Assembly (NCBI GenBank): GCA_027451885.1 | Contig: DAIDHX010000205.1 | Span: 1 to 37,324 of the forward strand | Source: Planctomycetales bacterium | GTDB taxonomy: Bacteria; Planctomycetota; Planctomycetia; Isosphaerales; Isosphaeraceae | Direction: 5' to 3' | Length of the DNA stretch: 37,324 nt | Shown: positions 17,137-26,800 of the stretch, one piece after another | Layout: the number at the start of each line of letters is the position of its first letter | Numbering within the stretch: the stretch's first letter is position 1 | Made by a program: the position numbers and the translations under genes | The notes under the pieces: model-generated | Told to the model about the DNA's origin: nothing | What the model saw: the letters and a program-made list of their open reading frames with translations, nothing else | The model's database searches: none

Positions 17137-17736
17137 CTAGGGGCTCGCGCGGCCGACTTCATTCCAGAGACGAATCACGGGCTCATCGCGTGAATGCTCG
17201 TAGCCCAGAATACTGAGCGAGGCGGTATCGAGAACAAGCACTCGCCCCGCGTCGGCGGGGAGTCCGAGCCAGCGCGCTGCGAGTAGTCGAAGAAAATGGC
17301 CGTGGCTGAAAACAAGCACCTTGCCGTCGAACTGTCTGAGACGGGCGAGGATGCGATCCGCGCGGGCTGTCGCGTCCGCAACCGTCTCGCCGTTCGGGCA
17401 GCCGTGCTCAAAGAGCTGCCAGCCAGGCTGCGCGGCATGGATTTGCGCGGTTGTGAGGCCATCATAACGACCGTAATCCCATTCCATGAGATCCGGTTCG
17501 CCGATCACCTGCGTGAAGCCCGCCAGCACGGCGGTACGGTGAGCCCGAACAAGCGGGCTGGTGAGCACGGTCTGAAACGGGACGCCGCGAAGGCGGGCGC
17601 CAAGCCACTCGGCCTCGCGTTCGCCATCCTGGGTCAGCGGGATATCGCTTCGCCCCGTGTGCTGATGGGTCACGCTCCACACGGTGGCGCCGTGGCGAGC
17701 CAGATAGATTTCGGGAAGCGGCAGGGATTTCGCCAA
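17137..17736 (-). CDS. Histidine phosphatase family protein (phosphoglycerate-mutase-like)
   Basis: A 199-residue protein of the histidine phosphatase superfamily. The phospho-His motif is LARHGAT near residue 13, the acidic MEWDYGRYDG segment lies in the middle, and the second catalytic His is in VFSHGHFLRLL. Members include cofactor-dependent phosphoglycerate mutases, fructose-2,6-bisphosphatases and small-molecule phosphatases; the sequence does not decide among them. The start is a TTG at 17736, supported by GGAG about 6 nt upstream (no ATG fits better). It is the first gene of the operon with glgP, pgm and pgi, which suggests a sugar-phosphate substrate. That link is inference. Confidence 0.88.
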   Translation of the reverse strand: MAKSLPLPEIYLARHGATVWSVTHQHTGRSDIPLTQDGEREAEWLGARLRGVPFQTVLTSPLVRAHRTAVLAGFTQVIGEPDLMEWDYGRYDGLTTAQIHAAQPGWQLFEHGCPNGETVADATARADRILARLRQFDGKVLVFSHGHFLRLLAARWLGLPADAGRVLVLDTASLSILGYEHSRDEPVIRLWNEVGRASP

Positions 17737-18090
17737 GGGGGTCTCCAGGCCGCTTCCACCAGAACGAGAAACCGGTTGCCGGCCCGCGGCGACGTCGTGA
17801 TGCCGCGAGTCGCGATTGAGTATAATGAGGTATCAAGCGCTCGACAACCGATCAGATCGCGACCCGATTGGCCAGGGGAAAACGGCCTGAGTGACGAGGA
17901 ACGGAGGAACGCGGCGGGCGAGCTTGTCGCCTACTTGGAGTAGAAGAATTGGGTTGCGGGGGGTGGTCGCCCTCTCATCTGATGAACCGCTGGCAGGCGC
18001 GTCCTTGGCCGCTGGCAGCCCAGGCAGAGCGCCCGCTTCCACTCCTGTGGGTTTGGCCCGCCGGCCTTCTCAAAGCGAGAGCCGCACACG
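17737..18090. other. Divergent intergenic region between the glycogen operon and the sigma factor
   Basis: About 350 bases separating the minus-strand histidine phosphatase from the plus-strand ECF sigma gene. Open frames crossing it lack a recognisable domain or ribosome-binding site and overlap the sigma gene in another frame, so I treat them as chance. The only clear signal is the TATAAT listed separately. Confidence 0.5.
17821..17826 (+). promoter_or_regulatory. Consensus -10 element (TATAAT) upstream of the sigma/kinase operon
   Basis: A perfect TATAAT, preceded by TTGAG, lies about 265 nt before the sigma factor start. The hexamer at the expected -35 position (around 17798, TGATGC) is poor. 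If used, the mRNA would have a long untranslated leader. It is one of very few perfect -10 boxes seen in this GC-rich window. Confidence 0.35.
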
Positions 18091-18753
18091 ATGGCCGATG
18101 GCCCACTCGAACTTCTGGCAAAAGCACGGGCTGGCGAGACCGAAGCCCTGGGGGAGTTGTGCGCGCTCTATCGCAACTATCTTCGCATGGTGGTCCGCAC
18201 GGGTCTTGGGCCCAGGCTGCGGGAACGAGTCGAGCTCTCCGATGTGGTGCAGGAAGCACTCGTCGAGGTGGTGCGGCAATTCCCCCAGTTCACGGGTCAA
18301 AACGAGGCTGCTTTGGTTGGGTGGATGCGCAGGCTCGTGGGGCAGAAGCTGGCGGATCTGGGTCGCTATCACAACCGCGTGAAGCGCGCGGGCGCGGCGA
18401 CGGCGGTTCCGCTCGACGCGGCGGCTGGCGCGGGGGCACGCGGCGGCGAGGATCACGGCCGCTTGCTCGACATGCTCGCGCTCAGCCAAACGAGCCCCAG
18501 CCAGGCAGTCAGCCGCCGCGAGCAGACTGTGCTCCTGGCCGACGCGCTTGCCGCTTTGCCTCGTCCCGAAGCCGATGTGCTCTGGTTGTATTACGCCGAG
18601 AATCTGTCGTTCGAGGCCATCGGCGAGCAGTATGGTCTTTCGCGCAAGTCAATCCGCGGCGTGATGGTGCGTGGTCTCAAACGGCTGAAACGCTCGCTCG
18701 AGGGGCCGCCGGGCGGCCGACTCAAGTATGACGATGAACCCCCTCCAGCCTGA
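18091..18753 (+). CDS. ECF-type RNA polymerase sigma factor
   Basis: A 220-residue sigma-70 family protein of the planctomycete ECF type. Region 2 spans about residues 15-100 (LCALYRNYLRMVVRTGLG, then ELSDVVQEALVEVVRQFPQF, the core-polymerase/-10 helix). A Gly/Ala-rich linker follows, then region 4 at about 143-207 (ALAALPRPEADVLWLYYAENLSFEAIGEQYGLS, a helix-turn-helix for -35 recognition). No anti-sigma factor gene is adjacent. Instead the last 26 bp overlap the kinase gene, so the two are translationally coupled. From the known association of planctomycete ECF factors with Ser/Thr kinases (Jogler et al. 2012), phosphorylation by the neighbour is the likely control; this is inference for this gene. 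Confidence 0.9.
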   Translation: MADGPLELLAKARAGETEALGELCALYRNYLRMVVRTGLGPRLRERVELSDVVQEALVEVVRQFPQFTGQNEAALVGWMRRLVGQKLADLGRYHNRVKRAGAATAVPLDAAAGAGARGGEDHGRLLDMLALSQTSPSQAVSRREQTVLLADALAALPRPEADVLWLYYAENLSFEAIGEQYGLSRKSIRGVMVRGLKRLKRSLEGPPGGRLKYDDEPPPA

Positions 18754-21700
18754 TTCGTCACGGCCTGACGAAGACCTGCTCGACCCCAGCGAGCTCGACG
18801 AGCAAGTTGGGGAGGCCGTCGAGGCGTACCTCGAACTTGCCGAGCGGGGCGAAGCGCCTGATCCCGATTCGTTCTCCGCGGGATACGGGGTGATCAAGGA
18901 CGACGTGCGTGCCGCGCTTGAGGGGCTTGAGCTCGTCCACGGCCTTCTCGGTTTGGGGTCGCGCGGGGGAGACGGCGAGGGCGCGCGGCGTATTGAGTCA
19001 GGTCGCCGCATCGCGGGTTATCGCGTTGTGCGTGAGCTGGGCCGCGGCGGGATGGGAACGGTTTATGAGGCCGTGCACGTGGGCCTCGACCGTCCGGTTG
19101 CGCTCAAGGTTCTTGGAGCTCACGCGGCCCCAGATTCGCAGGCAAGGCGGCGTTTTCTGAACGAGGCACGGACAGCGGCCGGGCTGCACCATACGCACAT
19201 TGTGCCGGTGTTCGACGTCGGGCAGGTCGGTGGTCTTTGCTATTACGCGATGCAACGCATTGAGGGGAGCGGCCTCGACCGAGTCCTGCGAACGCTCCGG
19301 AAGTCGCGTCCCCGTGGCGCGGGGCAATCCAGCCTGTTGCCGGCATCGGCCCAGGCCCTCGGCGCGGCGGCGAATGGCGCGGCGGATTCGTCGTCGCCAC
19401 GCTCGCCGCTCTCAAAGCTCTGGGATGCCGTTTCCTCATGGCGCAGGGGAGGAAACTCGTCTGCAATGCACGCCCCCGATTCGCCCACCCCCGATTCGCC
19501 CGCGCTTGACTCCGCGCCCGATCTGACCGGCGAGTTCGGTGAGTCCACGGCGTCCTGGTATGCTGGAAGCAGCCGCGGTACCTCACGCGCATTGCCCGCC
19601 CGAGCGCGTGGCTCGACCCTGGCCGAGCGCCAGCCCTCGCTCCTTGACCGCGCCCGTCTCGACGATTCTCCCGCATTCGAACCACCACGCGGCTCAAGTT
19701 ACTACCGCTGGGCGGCCGAAACCGGGCTCCAGGCAGCGGAGGCCCTCGCGCATGCTCACCAGCAGGGCGTGATCCACCGCGACGTCAAACCTTCCAACCT
19801 CCTTATCGATGCCCATGGCGCCGTCTGGGTCACCGATTTCGGGCTCGCCAGGCGCCTTGCTGATCCCGGCATGACGCACCACGACAGCATGCTGGGAACC
19901 CCGCGCTACATGAGCCCGGAACAAACACGCTCGGGCTCCATCGACGGCCGGACAGACGTTTACAGCCTGGGCGCAACCCTCTACGAGCTGGTCACGCTCA
20001 AGCCTCCCTTTGACGGTGGCACGGCGGCTGAGCTCTTCGACCAGATCAACCAGGCGGAACCTGCCTCGCCACGCTCGATCGATCCGCGAATACCCCTCGA
20101 CCTCGAGACGATCATCCTCAAGTCGCTCTCGAAACGCGCCAGCGACCGTTACGAATCGGCCCAGGAGCTGGCCGACGATCTGCGCCGATTCCTGAACCTG
20201 GAGCCGGTCAAGGCGCGGCGAATCAGCCTGGGCGGCCGGCTCTGGCGGATTGCGAGGCGGCATCCGGGCATCACTGGTGTTTCCACCACCGCGGCGGCGG
20301 CTGTTCTCGCCATCGCGTCGATCGCCTATGTGCGGGTGCTTGCCGAGCGCGACCAGGCCCTCAGGGCCGTCAAAGCAAAAGACAACGCCCTGGCCAAGGC
20401 CGAGCAGGCCGACCGCCAGAAAGACCAGGCCCTCGTGGGGCAGTTCCAGTCCCAGGCCGCGCTTTTGCGGAACTCGAACATTCCAAATCGCCGGGGTCGC
20501 GGCCTTGATCTGATTCGCCAGGCCGTGTCCTACAAGCCCGAGGAATCGGTCATCTCCGCGCTCCGCAACGAGGCGGTTGAGTTCCTCATTTTACGTCCGG
20601 TGGAGGAACTACCCAGCCTGGCGACCGGCCGGATCTCGGGACTTGCGCTTGGCCAGACCGGCAGCCGGCTCGCCGCGCTTTCGGAAGAAGGCGACCTGCT
20701 CGAGGTTTGGGACGCCACGCATCGGAAGGTCATCGCCTCGTATTCGATGCGAATCGATGCGCAGAGCGCTGACTGGGCGGGACCGCGCACCCCACGGCAA
20801 GCCGCCGCGGAACCACCGACACGGGGAGCAGGAGCTCAGAGCTCCTCCGCACCCGGCCCCGCAGCAGGGCGGACGGCTCGCACAGATCAGCCTCCGCCCC
20901 CTCGAAATCGAGGCCCGTTTTATCCCCGTCTGGTGCAATCCGGCCGCTATCTCGTCGCTTTGCTCGAGGATGGCCGCGGCTTTCGCCTGGTGGACTCGGT
21001 TTCTGGAACTTCCCTGCGTACCGTGCTCTCTGGCGATCGCCAGATTCTCGGCCTTTACTCCGATATCGTCGGCCGACGTCTACTCACGATCGAGCGCGCA
21101 ATCGACGCGACCTTCCTCGAATCCGCTCTCGAGGGTGCGCGCCAGCGCGACATGCAGGCCCCGCGTTTTCGTTATCTGGCGAATCTTTGGGATCTGGACC
21201 ATCTCGATACGCCTCTGAGCAAGATCAGCTTGAAGGACACCATTCGCGGTGGGCGTCCCCATCCGATCGCTGCCATGAGTCCCGATGGTAAGATCATTGC
21301 GCTCGCACAGGCGGGTGATTCCGAGGTCTGGCTCTTTTCCGGTTTTGATGGCAAGCCGCAGGCTCGCGAGATGATCGATACCCGGCTCGAGATCCTGAGT
21401 CTTACACTCGGCCCAAGCGCGTTACTGGCCGCCGCTGGACGCTCGAGTGAAACTTCCACGGGCGGACAGGTGCGGATCTGGGACCTCGACGGTGCGGCCC
21501 AGGTCACGAGCATCACACCCAACCAGAGCTCGACCCTGCAAATGCGGTTCAGCCCTCAGGGAAACCTGCTGGCATTGGTGGGCCAGGGACCGGTGGAGGT
21601 TTGGGACCCTGTTGCGCACTCACTCGTGGCCGTGGTCGGGACCGGTTCACAATCCAGCCAGGTGGCATTTTCGCTCGACGGTCGCAAGCTTGCCGTGGGT

Positions 21701-22897
21701 GGGCGATTCGAGGAAACGCAGGTCTTCCATCTCGAGGATTCTCAGGCGCTCGCGCAGCTTTCAGGCTTTGAATCGGGTCCGGTTTCGATTGCGTTTCGCA
21801 GTGACGGCCTGCTTGCGGGGGCGGGATTCAACGGTGACGTCTGGTACTGGCGTAGCGGCCACTGCTTTTCTGTTGTTGCCACGCGGCTCGATCCCGCCGC
21901 GGAGCGCGACGTGAGTTCGAACGGTCAGGGCCGGCGCGGGCGCGGACGCGGCATGGGCATGTTCAATCCCACGGTCATCAGGTTTGACGCTGCCGGCCGG
22001 CTTGTCACGAGCGACCTCTGGGGGTTGCGAATCTGGAAACGGTCGCTCGAGTCCGAGCAAGAAGCTCCCTCGAGAATCAAGCTGAGCTCCCAGGGTCGAA
22101 ATTCCATTGCGAACACGCCGGATGGCCGCAAGATCGTGCTGGTGCGCGGCAGCTCCATCAGCCTCTGGAGTTCGGATTCGCCCCAAACCCTGATTCCGAT
22201 CGCCTTGCCCGCAAGTGAGAACGTGGTCGAGCCACAGCGAGAGCCGCCCCCTCCCCGCGAAGCCGCTGCGCCCGGCGGTCCGCCGCCGGCCGGCTCGCCC
22301 CCACGCAGGGGAGGGCCGGGAGATCCCCCCGGTCCTCGCTTCTTCGCGGTTCAGGTTGCGCCCCAGGCGGACCGGCTCTACCTCATCGACGATCGAGGCG
22401 CGCTCCGCGTCTGGGATCTTGAGCCCGCCGAACAGGGGCTCAGCGCGCGAGAGGCGCAGCCGGAGATCGCCATTCAAAACGCAACCGGGCTCGCCCTTCG
22501 ACCCGATGGAGCCGTTCTCGCGATCTCCGACCGCATGGGTGCAGTGTCTCTGATTGACACCCGCACGCTTCGCACCGTCGAGAAGCTCCCCACCGCGAGT
22601 GATTCCGAAGGGTTCCTGTTCCTGCTCGCCTTCTCACCCGATGGCAAGACGCTCGCTGTGAGCTCTCAGCAGGGAACAATCTCGCTCTGGGCTCTCAGCG
22701 TCCCTCACCCCACGCCGTTCTTGAAGCTCCCAGGACACCGCGGCATGATCACGAGCCTCGTTTTTGACGCCACAGGCAACCGGATTGCAAGCGCGTGCGG
22801 CTCCGAGTCGCTCGTGGAGGTTTGGGATCTTGCCTTGATCGAACGCTCGCTCGCCGAGCTCGGGCTCGGAGTGCTGGCTCCCGCGTTCGTTCGCTAG
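18728..22897 (+). CDS. Transmembrane Ser/Thr protein kinase with WD40-like C-terminus
   Basis: A 1,389-residue Hanks-type kinase. The N-terminal 95 residues are acidic. The kinase domain begins with the glycine loop GRGGMG (about 105-110) and ATP Lys127, and continues with HRDVKPSN (catalytic Asp352) and DFG (Asp370). All catalytic residues are intact. A low-complexity Ser/Pro-rich insert of about 150 residues splits the N-lobe from the catalytic loop. One membrane helix lies at about 513-535, followed by a charged coiled stretch. The rest (about 620-1389) is a chain of WD40-like beta-propeller repeats (LIAL..SPDGKTLAV, VWDL patterns) interrupted by two Pro-rich inserts. The C-terminal propellers probably face outside the cytosol and act as sensor or scaffold. 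The start (ATG 18728 or 18734) lies inside the sigma gene. Confidence 0.93.
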   Translation: MTMNPLQPDSSRPDEDLLDPSELDEQVGEAVEAYLELAERGEAPDPDSFSAGYGVIKDDVRAALEGLELVHGLLGLGSRGGDGEGARRIESGRRIAGYRVVRELGRGGMGTVYEAVHVGLDRPVALKVLGAHAAPDSQARRRFLNEARTAAGLHHTHIVPVFDVGQVGGLCYYAMQRIEGSGLDRVLRTLRKSRPRGAGQSSLLPASAQALGAAANGAADSSSPRSPLSKLWDAVSSWRRGGNSSAMHAPDSPTPDSPALDSAPDLTGEFGESTASWYAGSSRGTSRALPARARGSTLAERQPSLLDRARLDDSPAFEPPRGSSYYRWAAETGLQAAEALAHAHQQGVIHRDVKPSNLLIDAHGAVWVTDFGLARRLADPGMTHHDSMLGTPRYMSPEQTRSGSIDGRTDVYSLGATLYELVTLKPPFDGGTAAELFDQINQAEPASPRSIDPRIPLDLETIILKSLSKRASDRYESAQELADDLRRFLNLEPVKARRISLGGRLWRIARRHPGITGVSTTAAAAVLAIASIAYVRVLAERDQALRAVKAKDNALAKAEQADRQKDQALVGQFQSQAALLRNSNIPNRRGRGLDLIRQAVSYKPEESVISALRNEAVEFLILRPVEELPSLATGRISGLALGQTGSRLAALSEEGDLLEVWDATHRKVIASYSMRIDAQSADWAGPRTPRQAAAEPPTRGAGAQSSSAPGPAAGRTARTDQPPPPRNRGPFYPRLVQSGRYLVALLEDGRGFRLVDSVSGTSLRTVLSGDRQILGLYSDIVGRRLLTIERAIDATFLESALEGARQRDMQAPRFRYLANLWDLDHLDTPLSKISLKDTIRGGRPHPIAAMSPDGKIIALAQAGDSEVWLFSGFDGKPQAREMIDTRLEILSLTLGPSALLAAAGRSSETSTGGQVRIWDLDGAAQVTSITPNQSSTLQMRFSPQGNLLALVGQGPVEVWDPVAHSLVAVVGTGSQSSQVAFSLDGRKLAVGGRFEETQVFHLEDSQALAQLSGFESGPVSIAFRSDGLLAGAGFNGDVWYWRSGHCFSVVATRLDPAAERDVSSNGQGRRGRGRGMGMFNPTVIRFDAAGRLVTSDLWGLRIWKRSLESEQEAPSRIKLSSQGRNSIANTPDGRKIVLVRGSSISLWSSDSPQTLIPIALPASENVVEPQREPPPPREAAAPGGPPPAGSPPRRGGPGDPPGPRFFAVQVAPQADRLYLIDDRGALRVWDLEPAEQGLSAREAQPEIAIQNATGLALRPDGAVLAISDRMGAVSLIDTRTLRTVEKLPTASDSEGFLFLLAFSPDGKTLAVSSQQGTISLWALSVPHPTPFLKLPGHRGMITSLVFDATGNRIASACGSESLVEVWDLALIERSLAELGLGVLAPAFVR

Positions 22898-22902
22898 GAA
22901 AA

Positions 22903-23673
22903 TTACAGCAGGGTTTCGAGCAGAAGCTTCAGCTTGCGTACTTCCACTTCGCGGTCGAAGGGGTTGTCAACCCGATCCAGGATCGTCACGCAGAGAGCCC
23001 GCTTGTAGCCATAACGCTCAAGCTGGTTGACAATCTGTGCGTACTCGATTTTGCCCTGGCCAACCCGCACCTGGAATTCCCCGGGGTTTGGACCAGTGTC
23101 GCGGAGCTGTACGTTCTGCACATAGGGATAGAGAGCAGAGTAATCCAGCTCGGGATTCCCAGCCTGAATGTAATGGCTGGGGTCCAGGGTGATGCCCAGG
23201 CCTGGCACTGCGCGGCAGAGCTCGGCCGCGACCTTGGGATCGGCGGTCAAGGTGCGAGAATGGGTATGGATTGAAACCACGAGCGCTTCTCGAGAGGCCT
23301 TGGCCACGAGCGCGGCAAGCCGCTTGATCTCATCCGCCAGGGGCGTACCCAGGGGTGCGGCTGGGATGGTGAGCACGGCCACGCCCAGCACCTTGGCGAA
23401 GGTGCAAATACCATCAAAACGCATGCGGGCGCGGGGATCGTTCCAGTCGAGATCACCGAAGTCAATATGCAGCGATGCCGGCATCAGGCTTGGCCCGCTC
23501 CGCAGCCGGAGGAACGTGCCTTCGGGATCCGCCGCGACCTGAGAAGGCGCGAGGTGGCCGCCATCCTCGATGAGTGCGAGCTCGTATTTGTCAAATTCCA
23601 GCTCCGTGATCATTCGCAGCGCGACATCGAGCGGCTCTCGCGCGAAACAGAGCGTACTGCAAGCAACGAACAT
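22903..23673 (-). CDS. Sugar phosphate isomerase/epimerase-like TIM barrel protein
   Basis: A 256-residue protein of the xylose-isomerase-like TIM barrel superfamily. Features are an N-terminal VACSTLCFA strand, Asp/His-bearing strands SLHIDFGDLDW, VSIHTHSRTL, GITLDPSHYIQAG and a late VQLRDTGPNPGEFQVRVGQG. These match the metal-ligand pattern (Glu, Asp, His, Glu/Asp) of the AP-endonuclease-2 family. The ATG at 23673 has AAGGAGG 7 nt upstream; the longer open frame adds only a basic leader. The gene is convergent with the kinase gene, with only 5 nt between stops, leaving no room for a separate terminator. The substrate is unknown; sugar or inositol derivatives are typical of the family. Confidence 0.85.
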   Translation of the reverse strand: MFVACSTLCFAREPLDVALRMITELEFDKYELALIEDGGHLAPSQVAADPEGTFLRLRSGPSLMPASLHIDFGDLDWNDPRARMRFDGICTFAKVLGVAVLTIPAAPLGTPLADEIKRLAALVAKASREALVVSIHTHSRTLTADPKVAAELCRAVPGLGITLDPSHYIQAGNPELDYSALYPYVQNVQLRDTGPNPGEFQVRVGQGKIEYAQIVNQLERYGYKRALCVTILDRVDNPFDREVEVRKLKLLLETLL

Positions 23674-23811
23674 CCGGCGCCTCCTTGTTGGCCCCGGTTT
23701 CGGGGCGCGTCGGACCTGATCGGTCAGCGGTGACACTTCGCCAGGCGATCGTCCAGTCCCTCCCTGCGACGCGCCTGGGCCATCGATCGAGAGTTCGATT
23801 TGGACCGGATC

Positions 23812-26800
23812 TTACCGCAGGGTGCGCCCGCGGGGTAGGGGAGATGAGAGACCGCGCGGGTGTGCGCCTTCGCCCTCGGAATCTCGGCTCTCACTTCGGG
23901 CGATTCTGCTCACCGGCGCGGTGGCCTCGCGAATCCAGTGCGACTCGGCAAGACGGGCGAAATCGGCGTACCGTGACTCGCGGTAGGCCTGAATCGCCGC
24001 CAGGAGCGCACGCTGTGCGCTCTGACGACCCCCGCGAGACGTCGGCTCGCCCTCGACCACCAGGTCGTCGATGAAGAGCTCGCCAGGCGCGAGCAGCTCG
24101 AAGCGAATCCGCGCTCCATCAAGCCCCGCGGGTGGAATGTCGATCGCCCGAACCGCACGCCGAGTCCAGCTTGTTGACACGACAAACTCCGTCCGCCGCG
24201 CGAACGACCTGCCCGCCGCTTGACCCTCGATCCAGACGCGGACCCTTTGTCCCGGCTCCGTGGAACGGAGCGAAACCGCAACCGTGAGGCTCGACTGAAC
24301 CCGCGCGGAGAGTGGGTCGCTGATCACACTCGCGGGTGCGTCCGACACCGAAAGCCGCAGCGAGGCTTGCCCGCTGTGAGGGATTTCACGATCCAGCCCG
24401 ATGGTGGCCGCGCCTGTTTCGGATGTACTCCAGCCTGCTAGAGGTATGGCAGGTGCATCGATTGCACCCTGGCCCGACGCGGCGGCGACAGGCTCAAATC
24501 CTGGATTCGCCGGCGTGAGATCCACCGGACCAGCCCCTCGGTTCAATTGAGAAAGCTGCGCGGAAAGCTCGTTGAACCGTGATTGCATGGCGGTCAGAAC
24601 CGCCTGTGAGGGGTAGGGCGTCAGATTGATGAGCCTGGCATTCCCCGCGTCGATTCGCACCGCGGCAAGATCGTGCGGCAACAGGTCAAGTACGAGCTGG
24701 CGACCGCCAGGTTGCGGATCGGGTGAAAGCCGAATCCCACGTCCCACGTCATCCACTGTGGCGGTGATGGGTCCCTCGATCAGGCCGGCAAGCCGAATCG
24801 GGAACGGGGAATCGTTGGCAATTTGCAAATAGGAAGTCGTCCCGTCGGATAAACTCCGCGCCACGACGCCGTACGATCGCGCGGTGGATTCCTGGGTTGC
24901 ATCCACGGGAGCGGGCGCCCAGGCCGGTAGAGCTTGCAGGATCGCGGCGTGCTGTTTCACGCGCTCTTCGTGACCGGTGACCACCGGCATCCCCAGAAAA
25001 AAGAACTGCGGATCAATTGCCGCGGCAACATGGGCGAGCGTGAGGTCAGCGGCCGCGTTATCGCCGATCGGTACGGCGCTTAGTACAAGCCCACGGTTGC
25101 CTTGAGGCGGGCCTTGGGTGCCATTCCGGGTGGAATCGTCCGAGACGGGCTCTGGTTGGGAGGCGTCTTCGGTCGGCTTGACCTCGCTCAGGGGTTCGAG
25201 GAGATCCCCACGCTCGAACCGTTCATCTCCCACGGATGCCAGCAAGAGCCCCCGCGCTGCCTGGGATGCAACGAGTTCATCGAGATCGGGGTTCGCCGCC
25301 AGATCGCGAGCCATCGGATCGACGGAAGGTGAGATGCCGCGGAGGACGATGGGGGCCTCTCCGCTACGCGGCCAGACGGCCAGGTCGAGACCAAGCGCGC
25401 GCCAAACCTGGCCAGGCGCAAGCCCCGCGCGATCGAGCCGCCGAGCTTCCTCGCCCGCTAAACCGCTTTCCATCTCGGGCGTGGCCACGGCAAGCTCCGC
25501 ACCCTTCGACGCTTGTCGCACGGAGTGAGCGAGCTCACTGTAAAGCGACGCGATGGCGCGCGAGCGCCATGTCAGCCATGGCGTGCGTCCAGGGCCAGCC
25601 AGGTAGCGGGCGCGTTCCGGGATTCGCTCAGGCCGGGTCGTACCCAGTCCCGGAATTTTCTCCGCCGTCTCGCCGCGATAGGTTTCGGAAACAAACCGGG
25701 CGAACGTTGCGTCGTCGAAACCCGTGTCGGGTGTTCCCAGGAGCGCGGAGTTCTCTGACAGCCGGATCACCACTCCCGCCGCGGCTGGGCGCGAAGGCGC
25801 TGACACAGCCGCCGTGACACGCTTCTTGAAGGCCTCGCGTACTCGGGGATTGAGGAGATGATAGACCGGCTCGGGGCGCCCCTTGTGATCGATTCGAACC
25901 AATCCCTCCTCAGCAGCGAGTTTGGAATCCGCTCCCGGGAGATCCGGTAACGCCGGCCCGGAATCGAGCTCGAGCTCGAGCCAGTACTTCATGCCTCTCC
26001 GCTTGAGTACGTGGGCCACGACGTCGAGAACGTCAGCTCCAACGGCGTCCTCCACGATTTGCCGCTCAAGTCCGCGGCGGTGCGCCCGGTCAGAAAGCCG
26101 CTCCGGTAGCACGACCGCGCGGGCGCCACACAGCTCGAGATATTCCGCCAGGTTCTTCGCCGTTGCCAGGGGATCATGCCCTCGAAATGGCTCCATATCG
26201 CGAAGCCCAGCCAGGTAGAGCCCCACAACCCGGTCCGCGGTGGACGGCTCGGCGGGCTTCTCAGGCGCAGCATCCGGCAGCTCGGTGAGCTGAATTGCGC
26301 CAAGTTGAACAGCGCCCTCACGGCTGCGATTCAAAAGCACGAGAACCAGCTCCGTCGCCCCGGGCCATACAACCCAGCGAAAGAGCCCGGGAGGACCATT
26401 TTCGAGCAAGGGAGGTCCCGATGCGCAGGCGTCGAGCACAAGTCTCGGGTGCTCTCCCTGCGCGCCTGGATCGACCAGCGCAACTCCAAGCGAAGCCGGC
26501 TCGCCTCCCTTGACAGAGACGGTCAGACGATGGGGTCGCTCCGGATGCGTGACCTTGAGTCCAACCGCCCTCCACGGCAGCCCGACGTCATTTGCTGTCT
26601 CAAGCCTGGCCGACTCGCTTCCCGATCCGAGAATCCATCCCCGTAGCCGATCCCTGCGCGAGGGTTCGATGAGTGCCTCGTGCGGGATCGCCCAGCTCGA
26701 TCGGCCCGTCACCAGGGGTGCACGTCCAGAAGCAACCGGCCTCCGGCCTCGACCCCGCGCGAAATCGACCAGGTCGACCTCGGTCTCATGAACGAGCGAT

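Noticed and set aside
17296-17943. Plus-strand frame across the histidine phosphatase and intergenic region
   Set aside because: It is antisense to a gene with both catalytic His motifs and has no domain of its own.
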